Part shown: positions 46,356-58,481 of the stretch, piece by piece
Layout of the letters: each line of letters starts with the position of its first letter
Numbering within the stretch: position 1 is the stretch's first letter
Assembly (NCBI RefSeq): GCF_030272615.1
Contig: NC_081414.1
Location: forward strand, 767,324,153 to 767,388,152
Source of the DNA: Cryptomeria japonica
Taxonomy: Eukaryota; Streptophyta; Pinopsida; Cupressales; Cupressaceae
Direction: 5' to 3'
DNA: 64,000 bases
Notes under the pieces: model-generated
What the model was told of the DNA's origin: nothing
Seen by the model: only the letters and a program-made list of their open reading frames with translations
Databases searched by the model: none
Made by a program: the position numbers and the translations under genes

Positions 46356-48492
46356 ACATGTCATTTTTTTGTTGGTAATGATTATGATTATCTTCCTCAT
46401 TGTGAAGTTTCATTTTAGTCATGTTTGGATGCTTCTAAGTGGATGCATAGTTGATTTGAAGACATCACTTCTTCATTGAGACCTTTTTTGCACAAACATC
46501 AATTGCTAAATGGACTACTAGTTGACCTAATGGAATACATAAACTTATGCAAAAAATAGACCATGCTTTCCCCTAATTGACCTTCCACACCTTTTCGGTG
46601 TACCCATTTCACACCAAGGTATAATTTCTAGGTTAATACAATTCCAACTTCCATATACTCTCTCCTCAATATATAAGTAGAACTTGCAACTATCTTCAAT
46701 GGTCATTGGTTTGTTGGTGAAGTTGAAGGATTTTATTTATGAGCCAATTAGGAATCAAGTCTTGTTGAGTGAAAGGCCTCGACATCGTAAGGGATGGGGT
46801 TAGGATCATGCCCTCTTCACTCGCTAGGGGAACCATATGATATAGGTTGCAACCATGTCTCAACATACTTGAGACATCTAATAAAATTTGAACAATACCT
46901 AAAAAAGATGATTCAAATGGGCCCTATCTAGAATGGCATATAAATGGTCCATATTATTTTACCCTTTCAATTCTAACATAAAAATTTAACAAAAAAGTAA
47001 TAAGCATTTTTTAGTTATTCAAGAGGTTATAAAAATATATTTAATATTTTTAGAAAACATCTTCAAGAAATCAAATCTCTTTAAGTGAGTATTATGAGCC
47101 ATAGAAGTGGTTTCTAGGAATTGAAAATATTGCAAGCTTCCCATATGGTTGCATTAGGAATACACAGTGATCAATATGTTGAGAGCCAAAATTATTTCTC
47201 GCACTTATAGGTAAGTTAATTCATTTCAAAACTCTAGAAATATTTGGTTTATGAAGGTGGATAAATTGACTTGTCAATAAAGAATGAGGAATGATATCCC
47301 AACCGTTGAGAATGAGTAATATCCCCTTCGCTTTCGATCTAGCTGGACCCAAGAGGATATTCCTAGATGTAACCTTAAACAAGTTTTTCATTACAACTAA
47401 ATATATTCATGATATACAAATTATAGCAATGCTCTAATATAGGTTTTAACACTAAATTTTGTCATTAGACCAAATCCGACTTATTGTTATGACGCCAATT
47501 AAGTTGATACAAATATGAAAAGAATAATTATCTCAAGATGAATAATTTTGAGACCTTTTTAGGTATTTTACTAGGTATACAATGAATCATCAAGTGCATA
47601 AAATATAACTATCTTCTTTCTAAGCTACTAACTAATTTTTTTGTTCATTTTAAGTATATGGAGGGTTGAAGTTTTTGGGACTAGTGCCTTATGGGGGTTA
47701 GAGAGTCACATTCAGCCATATAAACAAGTATAAATTACAACAATGATATGATACATAATAATCAAATCTAATTAACAACCCTTCTCAAAAAAATTAGACA
47801 TTCGCATGTAACAAGAAAATGACCACTATAACTAATAGACTTCTCATTTAACAAATTTAGACATTCTCATGTATCAAATATATTATGATTTAAAATTCTA
47901 AGGAAAATAGAATCTATCCACTTCCTTGGTTAAAAATATTTCAAAATGGCCACAACTTGCCAAGGAGACTTGATTACATATACATACTCCAAACAACTAT
48001 TTTTTTTTAAATTATAGAATGAAACACTGAATTCCAAATTTTGGAATCCTAGGATGCTCCATGCACTTTAGTCACATAAAAATAGAAAATTACTAACCCT
48101 TTGAATGTCCCACAAATGAGTATTTATAGTTTTGTATTTTAGTGCCCATTATGCATGTGGGAATCCTGGGAAGAAGAGGAACTCATGATTTGGTGCATAG
48201 GAGTTATTCAATCCCATGAAACCTAGAAAATAAATTGTGGAGATCCATCATGGGGATATTTGGTTGATAAGAGCTTCAACAATAAGTATTTATGGTGGTA
48301 TGGTCACTTATAAACTTTATGATTAGATATGTATTTGATATACCTTTGAGATCAAATAGTGTTTAATGTGGGAACGGAACCAATAATTGTAGGGTCAAAT
48401 CCAAACCCAACAATTTAATGGGTGAACATGTGGAAGTAGGTGAAATTAATTATTGATGTTTTTAGATTCATGATTAGCCCTTCGATAGTTTG
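46356..48492. other. Intergenic DNA, no gene seen
   Basis: No recognised motif or long frame. A T-rich and A-rich mix without obvious repeat structure. Confidence 0.6.
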
Positions 48493-49243
48493 TGTTGGCA
48501 AATGCACACTCCAATGAGAAATTGTAGGTGATTGAAGGTATTGTCATTGATGGCAACCTTGCAATCCTATGGCACCGGTAGGCACCTGCACCGACAGATA
48601 GTTTACCGGCAGTGACAAAGATGATTATCGACACCCTAGCCGATAGGATTTTGTTTATTGATTATTGTATTTAATTGTAATATCTTTTTTGTAATACAAC
48701 ATGGCATATTGTAATAAGACTCATATATAAGTATGAGATCTTGTAGATCATTTTGGTAGAGATATGATAGGATGATATAACGAGCGAATATTAAGGTAGA
48801 TTTTGGAGTAAGGTTTATGGTTGTTGTAAGAGCTTAAACCAGTACTGAACCTGGCATAGCAGATGCTTTTTGTAGCAATACATCACATTGGATTTCCTTA
48901 ATCCATTTTTGTAAGTTAGTGAGACTTCTTTTGTAATTGAGCAGTGAGCCTTCTTGCATGTGCAGGCACCACATTTTGTAAGTAATATTCACTTATTGGC
49001 CAGTGATCGAATATTGTGGGTCACAAATCCCACCGAGGTTTTTCCCACACCGGGTTTCCTTGCCAAAAATCTTGTGTTATGGTGTTCTTTCTATGTTGTG
49101 TTTATTGTTCTTATTTACTGCATTAATTCTTGTTTACCGGTACACTGTTTTGGAATGCAATTTATTTAATAAGTTTAGAAAATTCATTTACCGGTTAGAT
49201 ATTGATTCACCCCCCCCTCTCAGTATCTTTGGGAATCCTAACA
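48493..49243 (+). mobile_element. Solo LTR (751 bp) of the element G family
   Basis: Starts TGTTGGCAAATG, ends AATCCTAACA, and is flanked by GTTTG on both sides (48488-48492 and 49244-49248). It shares with G's 3' LTR the blocks GTGGGTCACAAATCCCACC, TTTTTCCC(C/A)..CCGGGTTTCC and ATTCACCCCCC..CTCTCAGT near its end. No internal sequence remains, so it is the product of LTR-LTR recombination. Confidence 0.9.
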
Positions 49244-49248
49244 GTTTG

Positions 49249-50397
49249 AAGGAGTTGAGGAACCTAGGGATAATGTTATAAGGTCTAGATAAAATCCAAA
49301 TATCTAGCAAATGAAATGAGCACTTTGAATAGTGATAACTAGGAAGAACTATAAACTAGGGGTAATGGGAGATGATAGGGATTTAGAAGGATGGGGAACT
49401 TGGGGATGAGTGAATCGGTGCATGGTTCTCTTGACTTCCAATATCTAAGGTAGGGTAAGGCTTAAGAGATCAAGGTTTGAGGTAAAGAGGTATCAAGCAG
49501 AAGAATAGTTTAGAGGAAATGGTTTTATTTGGGAGTTTATAGTAATGGGATATAGACAGTAACCTTTGAGAGTGAGAAGGGAAATGGGATGGGGATTTAT
49601 GAAAAGATGGCCAAGGAAGAATTAGAGAATAAAGAAGGTAGAGTATTAGAAGAAAAGGGACCACATGGACTAGGGTATGGGGGACTAAGGGACTTAGAAC
49701 TAGGTTCCAATGTCCTAATTCCATATAGAGATCCATTATTTATAAGAAGAAAAGGGGAGGGGAAAACAATAATGATGGGAGACAAGGTCTATTGAGGATT
49801 AAGGACCTCAAGTCTTAATCTCTAGGTTCTAAGTCCATGAGAAAGATTGAAAGCTAAGGGAAAGGACAAGGGCCCTATATAATAAATACACATGTGATCT
49901 TAAATAACCCTGGCAAAAATTAACATCACAACAACAAATACCAACTAAAACAAAAATTATGACCTGCTAAACAAGTCTACTAAGGATTTTTTTACAAGAA
50001 CATATTGATTGATAAACTTATGAAAAAATAAACATAATGGACCTAACAAAAAAACTCTCAAATCGATTAATAGTGGGTGACTAATGCCAACATTAAGGAG
50101 GTGGGAGTAGAGGAAATTTGATATTATTAGATTGAGTTCCAACACTAGATTTGTTTGGAGACATGTGTTTTTAAAAGGCATAGCAAGAATCTAGATCTCT
50201 AGGAGTAGACCACATAAAGGATACAAAGAAAGGATCATGACAAATATACATTTTTGTGATCAAATAAGGATCATGACCACACAAAAACATAAATAACCAA
50301 ATACTTACAAGACAAGTCACAACACAAACATAAAAAACACAAATACAAGATAGAGCATTATTACTCATGTGAAGTAATACTTATAATGTTGACCAAG
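49249..50397. other. Intergenic DNA, no gene seen
   Basis: A purine-rich plus-strand stretch (about 49250-49870, many GGGA, AAGG words) followed by AT-rich sequence. No recognised feature. Confidence 0.5.
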
Positions 50398-50861
50398 TTA
50401 AAAAGCATTATCTTGTTTTTATTTTTAATTGAAGAGTTATTTTAATAATTTAATAATTATTTAATAATTATTTTATAGTTTTTTAAAATATATGTTGGTT
50501 ATGTTTGAGTTTTTATTTTTCTCTATATCATTATTATACTAAACTATAATATTATTGTAGATTGTATATGAATATAATTAATTTTTCCTTCTATTAAATA
50601 AAGATATCAATGTAAAAGGTAAGGTTATTTTTAATAATTTATAGATATTATTATTTTTAAATAGCCTAATGTTTATTAGAAAAATGAGAATAAAACCAAT
50701 ATCATATAATAAATTTCCATTATTGTGCTTCTATTAATGGGACTAGTAGAGTTAATTATGATATATTAATGAAAGAAGTTGAAGGGAACATTTCAAAATG
50801 TAGATGATTCAAACTAACTTGATGGAACTTTGAAGACGACAAAAGAATATCAAGAGAGGGA
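50398..50861. repeat. Dispersed repeat copy 2, interrupted by element B
   Basis: Homologous to 43109-43559. Ends ...GAGAGGGA at the start of B's LTR; AGGGA (50857-50861) is the expected left target duplication of B. Confidence 0.85.
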
Positions 50862-51240
50862 TGTGTAGACATATAAAAATGACCATATTCCTAAATGAAT
50901 ATTTAATGTTCATTTTATTCTCATTCCTCTATTTAGTTAAATCTAATTTAATTAAATCATCCACATTCTTCTATTTAATTAAATAAATTATTCAATTTAT
51001 TTATTTAAATTCACTTAAACCCTTCACATCATTTAATTGAATAAATCATTTTATTTAATTAAATTCTTTCTCTCTACTTCTAATTAACTTTACATTTAAT
51101 TAAATAGTTCACCCTAGATAAATAAATCTAATTTATTTAAATCCTCCACTTGCAACCATAATTAAAATAAAGGAATTTATTTTAATTAAATCCTTTTATC
51201 CCTCACCCACTTGCATTTTCCTACATCTCCCACTTGCCTC

Positions 51241-52072
51241 CTAACCCTCTTCCTAAATTCTTCTAGAATCCATCTAATCCTAATCAATTAGTCTAAATCC
51301 TTAAATTATCCCCTTTCCCTAAATTTGAGTTGGTCACTTCTCAAATTTGGAGTAAAGTCTTCCAAAGGCATTAAAGCCTTTATGCCTTCAACAAGCTAAC
51401 TTGTTGAATACCCCCAAATTTGGAAGGACTCTTACAAATTTGTCCCCAAAGTCTTTCAAACCATTAATGGTTAACTAACCCTTTGTGGCATGGTTAGAGA
51501 CTTTTTGCCTAACTCAACCCTCATCTAACCCAGGGGTCTCATCAAGCATTCATCGCTTTGACCATAGTTATCCCTTTAACCCTTGTACAAGATTTTACCC
51601 CTTGGTTAAAAGCTTTATCCAATGGATAACCCTAACTTAACCTTAACCCTTACCTCCTAACCCTCTTCCTAAATTCTTCTAGAATCCATCTAATCCTAAT
51701 CAATTAGTCTAAATCCTTAAATTATCCCCTTTCCCTAAATTTGAGTTGGTCACTTCTCAAATTTGGAGTAAAGTCTTCCAAAGGCATTAAAGCCTTTATG
51801 CCTTCAACAAGCTAACTTGTTGAATACCCCCAAATTTGGAAGGACTCTTACAAATTTGTCCCCAAAGTCTTTCAAACCATTAATGGTTAACTAACCCTTT
51901 GTGGCATGGTTAGAGACTTTTTGCCTAACTCAACCCTCATCTAACCCAGGGGTCTCATCAAGCATTCATCGCTTTGACCATAGTTATCCCTTTAACCCTT
52001 GTACAAGATTTTACCCCTTGGTTAAAAGCTTTATCCAATGGATAACCCTAACTTAACCTTAACCCTTACCTC
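51241..52072. repeat. Apparently perfect 416-bp tandem duplication in B's LTR
   Basis: CTAACCCTCTTCC begins at 51241 and again at 51657; the partial third start is at 52073. I found no difference between 51241-51656 and 51657-52072 reading them side by side. Confidence 0.95.
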
Positions 52073-52250
52073 CTAAGGTAACCATGAGGTCTTCTCAAGC
52101 ATTTAATGCTTCTTACATATCCTCTCAAGCAGTCTTATGTTGATAATTGTCACCATTTCATTGTTGATAATTGTAAACATGGATTGATAACTTTCAATCC
52201 TGACCCTTGATAAGATCATCCAATCCTGACCATCCATTGCCCTTTTTCTT

Positions 52251-52260
52251 CTATAAATAG
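52251..52260 (+). promoter_or_regulatory. TATA box in B's LTR
   Basis: CTATAAATAG, a strong plant TATA match, about 500 bp before the LTR end and followed by a CATTTCTTCATTC pyrimidine-rich initiator-like run. It would start the element's RNA. Confidence 0.8.
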
Positions 52261-52759
52261 AGCCCTCATTTCTTCATTCTAAGAATCCAAGTCTTTAGCA
52301 TCATACTTATACTCATTTTTAGCAAGCATATTAGCCTCTCTTTGTAATAGAAATAAATCTAATAATCAGTTTAGAAGCAATTCTATCATCCTAGTTTAAA
52401 TCATATCACTAGTATATCATGTTAGGATAGTATTTTTACTAATCTTGTCATCTTATCATATAGTTTAGTTCATTTGTTAGAATCATGCATAGATAGGATG
52501 CATTCATACTAAATTTGATCAAAAGCATCCCTCATTCTTACATTTGTCATCCCTAAGTCACTTTTCTCAGTGATCTGAGAGCAAAGGCATTAGCTTGAAG
52601 GATCTTGTGAGATAGAGAACAATGGAACACCCCTTGGGAAGTTGAGTTATTCCACATAGCTCCATAACTTGCACCAAGAGTCCCATTGGTGTGTGGGCAA
52701 GTCTTTGAATAATTTCCATAATTTCTATTTCATTGAACCGCTTTTCTCGCATACATTTC

Positions 52760-52777
52760 TGGCGCCCACCATGGGGC
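52760..52777 (+). promoter_or_regulatory. Primer-binding site of element B
   Basis: TGGCGCCCACCATGGGGC, four bases after the LTR end. Same position and pattern as the sites in A and F. tRNA not assigned. Confidence 0.85.
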
Positions 52778-52864
52778 TCAACCGCATTAATCAAATCAGT
52801 TTTCTAATATGACCAACTTTGCAGGTACGTGGGAAATGAGAATCGACGCTTAGGGAACATCTCC

Positions 52865-53105
52865 TAGTGCATTCGGTCGAAACTTCTGCACATCTGGTCT
52901 ACTGTTTAGCACGTTGGATTAATCTCTTAGCACGTAGGAACCCATCTTTAGCGCATAGGCTTTTTAATATTTCCTATAGCTTTCAGCGTCAAAATTAAAC
53001 AGCCCAACGCATTTGGCAAACAACTTAGCGCGTAGGGTCTTTTCACTAGCGCATCACAGGTTTTCTATAGCGCATCCAGTACTTTCTATAGCGCATCACA
53101 GACAG
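52865..53105 (+). repeat. 21-nt array, first block in B's leader
   Basis: TAGCGCAT-type cores at 52865, 52886, 52907, 52928, 52949, then after one phase break at 52984, 53005, 53026, 53047, 53068 and 53089. Eleven units, each step exactly 21 except the break (35). Confidence 0.9.
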
Positions 53106-54610
53106 AAAGCAGAAAATAATTTGTAACAGAAACCTCAAATTAAACTTGTGGAAGTCCACGAAACCATCTTTTTTTTTTTTTTTTGCTAACTGATTAACTG
53201 GTTTTTTGCAGGTGACTAACAGTTTGATTGCAGGTTGTGAGGTTTATTTTTATTTTTTTTACTTAAGGATTGAAGTAGTTTAATTTTTACTAACTTTGCT
53301 AAGTTAGTTAAGATTAAAATTTCTCTCAATTCTTGCTTAACTAAAATCGAACTCACATTTCATTTTGGACACCTAAAAAGAAGAACAACAAGAATATTTC
53401 TTGCTTTCGTAGGAGAAAATTTTTATTGGATATCTAAAAAGAACCAACAAAATTTTATTTTTGCAAAAAAGCTTTAAAAAGAACCTCACCATCCTTTGGT
53501 ATTTAAAAGGATCAATTTTAATTTTGCAAAAGTAAAAGAACCTCAATTGTCAAATCTTATTCCAAGTAAAAGAGGGAAATTCTTCCCCTTTGTCGATTTA
53601 TTTTTGTTGACCAAGTCGAAATCTTTGCTTTGTTGACCAGGTTTCTTTTTACTAGATTAGACAATCACTGATTTGGGGTAATAAAATAAACACCATGCTT
53701 GTGTGGAGCAATATCTCCATATAGACTTTAACAAATCATTGTGATAAAAGGGTAAAAAGAAGACTTGTGTGTCTTGCTTTGAAAGTGGAAGGTATATGCT
53801 CTCCCCTTAACTGGGGGATCAAAAAGCCAAACCACTCTTATGCTTTTAGTGTTTTACAACATTTTAAATCCTTTTATCAGGCCTGCCCTCCCGAGGAGTT
53901 AACAACTCTTAAAGTCATTCTTTGGTCGGTGTGAGGGGAACGACTTTGAAGCCAAGTGTTCCAACCCACTATAATCAAAAGTGGAGGGTGACGAAAGTCC
54001 CTTTCAATGATTGTGCACAACGATTAGCCTTCCCCCAATATCTTTACGATACGTAAAGCCTTTGTTCTAAAGGTTGGGAAGCCTCTTGAGGGAGTTTATC
54101 ACTGACGGCTGAACAGGAAGCCTAATTACGAATCTTAGCATTAGAAACCTTGAGCCGAGTCAGTATCCAGATATTTGTAATATCATAGTGCAAGGGTGGG
54201 GAAGAATCTGCCCCCAAGATTACTCACCATATATCTCCCAAGATAACTACTTAATTGTGAAGCAATTCACTTTAAGTTAATTTCTGGCAGAAGGCAAAAA
54301 AACGGGTGCCCCCTAGGGGGTGACAAGGCTGTTTGAGCTGATGGAGTATCGAGACTAGTGATCTATGGTATTGTTGATGACCCTTGAATAAAGAGTCTGA
54401 TTGAATTGTGTTATCTGTATCCAAAACCTGTTAAAACACTGGGGATTTGAACACATCCTCACAGAATATACACTATTTGTTTAGACTAAGGCAAAATGGT
54501 TATCTCTTTTATGTTGTGTTTTCATGTTATACTTCAGAAAGTCATCCATCACAGTTGAGAAAAAATTAAAAATCACGGAAAAACCACCAAGTAAAAACAA
54601 TCAGGGCAGT

Positions 54611-54980
54611 TTAGCGCATAAGAGCAACATCTTAGTGCTTTGGAACCATCTTTCAGTGCGTGCAAGCTTCAACATAGCGCATCAGTTCAGAACTTTAGTG
54701 CATAAAAAATCCAAACATTTAACAGTTCAAACCTTAGCGCTTACTGAAAACGGCCTAGTGTGTTGGAGCAATAGCTTAGCACGTTGAGATCAAACATTGG
54801 CGCGTTGAGGTCAAAAGTTAGCACATTGGTAGGACATATTAGTGCATAGCATTCAGAAATGAGCCAAAAGCAAACAGTCCAAGTTAGCGCATTAGAAGGG
54901 TAGCTTAGCGCATTGAGATCATTCTCTAGGGCATTGGGGACATTTGATAGTGCATTGGGTTTCTGGCTTAGCGCATAGCC
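54611..54980 (+). repeat. 21-nt array, second block in B's leader
   Basis: Cores at 54612, 54633, 54654, 54675, 54696, 54735, 54756, 54777, 54798, 54819, 54840, 54885, 54906, 54927, 54948 and 54969. Steps are 21 except 39 and 45, both multiples of three. A frame open to 54787 reads the unit as heptads beginning Leu-Ala-His, as in LAHKSNI and IAHQFRT. Confidence 0.9.
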
Positions 54981-55435
54981 GAAACTGAGAAAACAAAGAG
55001 AAAAATAGAAACGTTTTTTGAAAATTCTAAAAACAGTTTAGGAAGCCATTTTCCTCACTCAAACTCCATCAGATAGAAATTCAAAATCAGAGTATCAAAA
55101 CCATTCCAAAAACAAGTTTTCCTTAAAACGAAGTTGTCAAAATCCAAAAACTAGTCAAAGGTTAAAAAACATTTTTCCTATCAGAATCAAGTAACATCAT
55201 CACATTGATTAAAAGGTCCTCCAATCAAATGGATTTTATCCCAAAAACATACTTGTTTCAAACTAAAAGTTGTCAAATTGAGTTTCCATATCAGGAAAGC
55301 TCTTATTCCATAACATTTGATGCACTTTGTCGTGAGGGGGCATCTAAACCTTCATTTGATAAAAGTAAACTTAAGTTTCCAAACAAGATATCTTGAATCC
55401 AAAACAAATCAAAGGAAACCATTGATCATCTGTGC

Positions 55436-55822
55436 ATGACTACTCCTCATATTCTGAGAAGAAAGAGTATTTATCACAACACTAAGTTGAGGAAACAACA
55501 ACCTAGTTTTCAAAAACTTGCTAAACGGAATAGGTTTCTATACATCAATTGCCAACTCTTCAAATCTCATCGAACATTTCTCTGTCATATGTGCTTGTAT
55601 CTTCAAGACAAAAGAAATGAATTTGACGAGGAATCATTGAGAAGTAGAGCATTCTATCAAAAAGCAGCATTCAACCAACACTTGAATCATGGAGGAAAGA
55701 TCAATCTAGCTTTCTTCCCAGAAGTTTGCATTACCTACAACACACCTCGAGTAGAGCCACCAACACCTGAACAAGACACAGAAGAGGAATTCATTCCCTT
55801 CATCACAGAAAGTTTCTACTAG
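55436..55822 (+). CDS. Small ORF upstream of gag in element B (128 codons)
   Basis: An intact frame starting MTTPHILRRK and ending in an acidic tail (EQDTEEEFIPFI). Its stop (TAG 55820-55822) touches the gag ATG at 55823. N-terminal half basic, with CxxxxxxCxMC-like Cys/His residues (YINCQLF, CHMCLY), C-terminal half acidic. No family recognised. Some Tat elements such as Ogre carry an extra ORF here, which makes this plausible as a real gene of the element; similarity was not tested. Why it is intact while gag next to it has stops is unexplained. Confidence 0.5.
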   Translation: MTTPHILRRKSIYHNTKLRKQQPSFQKLAKRNRFLYINCQLFKSHRTFLCHMCLYLQDKRNEFDEESLRSRAFYQKAAFNQHLNHGGKINLAFFPEVCITYNTPRVEPPTPEQDTEEEFIPFITESFY

Positions 55823-56709
55823 ATGTCCATTATCACTCACTCTCAACGAAACAAACAAAGAGAAACAAAACCAGAGTCTAGTATGGGGCGATGATTATCA
55901 AATCCCTTCAACTATCCAAATCTAGAAGAAACGGAGATCACTGAAGAGCTTCTTTAGGAATGCCAAGAAAGTGCCTCATTCTAAAGACTCATGGAAAGAC
56001 TCATAGAGGCTGACAAAGAAAAATACCTACTCATGCTTGCAAGCAAAGGAGTTAGGATTCTAGAAGACTTTGATACAAACACTTTTAGAACAAGGTCTCG
56101 ACTCTATACTTATCAAGAACAACAAAGAGAAGAGGACGCACATGACCCTGAGCAAAACATACATGAGCAAAACATCCCTGAGCAAAACATACCACTACAC
56201 ACACCATTCCAAACTAGACACAATGAAAAGGAAGAACTCTTCCCTCAGAAAACAAATGCACCCTTGGTTGCTCTCACACAGCAAATACAAATGCTACAAA
56301 AGCAAATGCAAGACATGCAACAAGGATCAACAGTACGGTATTCCTTGAATGAAATTTGTCCTTATCCTTTTGACAAAAGGTTAAACATGGTACCTTTTCC
56401 CCAAAATTTGACAAATATGATGGGAAAAGCGATCCACGTGATCATGTCCAGGAGTTTTGTACCATGAGCCTGGAATTTGCCCATGATGACACTTATTTAA
56501 TGAGACTATTCCCAAGAAGCTTGGGAGGGCAAACAATGGAATGGTTATCCAAAATCACACCTCCTATCAGATCCTTTGATGAATTAGTCAACAAATTCAT
56601 CATTCAATATTCCTACAACATTCAACATGCCATCACCATGCTAGATGTCTGTAATACCAAACAAAAGAACAACGAAACATTCATGGTGTTCCTTCAATGT
56701 TGGCGATGA
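55823..56709 (+). pseudogene. Element B gag, capsid part
   Basis: I choose 55823 as start because it is in frame with the main gag segment (55991) and abuts the upstream stop; three stops lie in between. Then KEKYLLMLA as in A, a Glu/Gln-rich region with repeats of EQNI, a Gln-rich coiled coil, CPYPFDKRLNMVPFPQ, a frameshift at about 56405, and the capsid block FCTMSLEFAHDD, MEWLSKITPP. A TGA follows QCWR (56707-56709) and is directly followed by ATG, exactly as in A. Confidence 0.85.
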
Positions 56710-57405
56710 ATGGTTTCGAGATATCCTCGAGATGTGCCTGAAAAGAAAAAGATGGAAATTTTCATTGATAATTTGAATAGCAAGATGAGTTATCTACTCA
56801 AACTCCAATGCATACCATCTTTTTCCAAATTGATTGAAAATGGCATCCAAGTAGAGGAGGCATGTGTAAAGAAAGGAACATTGAAATTCTTCAAAGAAGG
56901 AACAAATTCATCCAACTCTCATTATAATAACCAAAACAACAACAACAATAACTTAGACAAATCCGTGTTTTGGACCAAAAACAAAAATATTGGAAATGAA
57001 GGAGGAAACGAAGCTAATGATGTAAAGTCCAAACAACCAGTTTTGGCCTTATCAGGCAATCCTCAGGCTACCAAGAATCAAAAGGGTGCTAACCAAGGCA
57101 CTAACACTTATGCACCAAATACCAATCAAGAACATCTTAACACAAACAACACCAACAATGCCCAAAACAATAACACCAATCAAGGACCTAATATGAATTC
57201 ATGGGGTAACGCCAACAACTTTTCTAAACGCATTTACACACCATTAGGGCAATCATTGGAGTCTGCATTCAGAGAGATCATGGCAAATAAAATTATCTCC
57301 TTATCGGCAATAAACAACTTTGAACTACAAGTCAAACCACCTTGGTGGAATGACTCACACTTTTGTGATTTTCATTGAAACAAAGGACATCAAAAAAATG
57401 ATTGC
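56710..57405 (+). pseudogene. Element B gag, C-terminal part and zinc knuckle
   Basis: Continues in the same frame after the TGA: SRYPRDVPEKKKMEIFIDNL (A NRYPRDVLDQEKVDIFIDNL), an Asn-rich linker of about 120 residues, PLGQSLESAFREIMANKII, then the CDFH...NKGHQKNDC knuckle, with a TGA (57376-57378) inside it where A has Gln. Confidence 0.8.
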
Positions 57406-58472
57406 ATGAGGCTAAAAAACATCGTTCAAGACATGATTGATAGAGGCGATTTAATAGTCGATGGTCTCAAGACAAATGGTGACCATGGGGCCTTTAAGAA
57501 TCCTCTTCCAAACTACAACAAGGATGGAGCTTCAACCTCAAATGATACACGTGGAGCGTGTATCAATCACATATACAATAACACCATCAATCACATATCA
57601 ACCGACGACAATCAAGTAAATGTTATTACCATCAGGGACAAACACGAACATGAATCAATCAATGTAACCACCAGAGCTCAAAAATATGTCTTGAAGGGAC
57701 ATACATTAGCAGCAAACATCATCCCCAAGATTCAATATGATCTGGTTAGTCAACTGCACAAAACTCCTACTCAAATATCTATACTTGAGTTGCTGAAACT
57801 TTCACCAAAACACAAGGACATCTTGGAACAGGCACTCTTAGAAATGAATGTACCTTGGGATCAGGATACTAACAAATTCCAAGCCATGGTGGCTCACATG
57901 ACAGGGCCTCATAATCTCACCTTTTCTGAGCATGATAATATTTCATTGAGCCATCCACACAATACTCCACTCCACATTGAGGTCTTGGTCTACAAACATC
58001 AAGTCAAAAGAGTATTGATAGATGGAGGAGCTGGACTCAATATCTGTACCTTAAAACTTATCCGTGCATTGGGCTTCTCTGAGCAATCTATTGATCCATG
58101 CAAAAGATCACCATCAAAGCATATGACGATGAAGAAAGATCATCCAAAGGAACAGTGGTGTTGCCAATTCAAGTGGGACCGATACAAAAGGACACTATGT
58201 GCCAAGTCTTAGACATAGACCTCACATATAATATCTTATTAGGTCGACCTTGGATACATGAAATGCAAGCAGTACCCTCAACTTACCACCAGTGTGTTAA
58301 GTTCCCATACAATGGACAAGAGATCTCTGTTTCAACAGATCATAACCCTTTTCAACATTGTAATGCTATGGGGGCAGCCCAAGACAGTTTGGTTCCCCAT
58401 AACAGAGAAAAGCAAATTTCCTTAGCACCAAATTTTCAGCAAGAAAAACCTAAATCTTTATCTATGGATTAA
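57406..58472 (+). pseudogene. Element B protease
   Basis: Linker with YDLVSQLHKTPTQISILELL, then ALLEMNV, HPHNTPLHIEV and the active-site RVLIDGGAGLNIC with Asp present, then a one-base frameshift at about 58097 and KAYDDEERSSKGT, YNILLGRPWIHEM. Ty3 aspartic protease with a DGG rather than DTG core, as in A. The frameshift separates the core from its C-terminal strand. Confidence 0.85.
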
Positions 58473-58481
58473 AAACAAAAG

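Larger units (their letters stand above)
50862..52755 (+). repeat. Element B 5' LTR (1894 bp)
   Basis: Starts TGTGTAGAC, like A's TGTGTCGAC, and ends ATACA, four bases before the PBS. Contains a 416 bp tandem duplication and, near 3', a TATA box. The first 400 bp is rich in TTTAATTAAAT words. Confidence 0.8.
52778..55435 (+). other. Element B 5' leader
   Basis: No long coding frame. It contains two 21-nt arrays, an A/T-rich part with a long T run near 53171, and a GC-richer block (about 53870-54330) that shares with A's leader the words GCCTGC..TCCCGAG and GTGACGAAAGTC in the same order. The start of that block is followed by sequence reminiscent of a structured RNA, which I could not fold. 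Confidence 0.6.

Noticed and set aside
48954-49281. Frames of 71 and 92 codons near 49 kb, and a similar one at 3245-3439
   Set aside because: All lie within LTRs of the same family and result from the shared LTR sequence, not from a gene.
49470-49795. Overlapping frames on both strands near 49.6 kb
   Set aside because: A purine-rich strand with few stops; no motif and no support from context.
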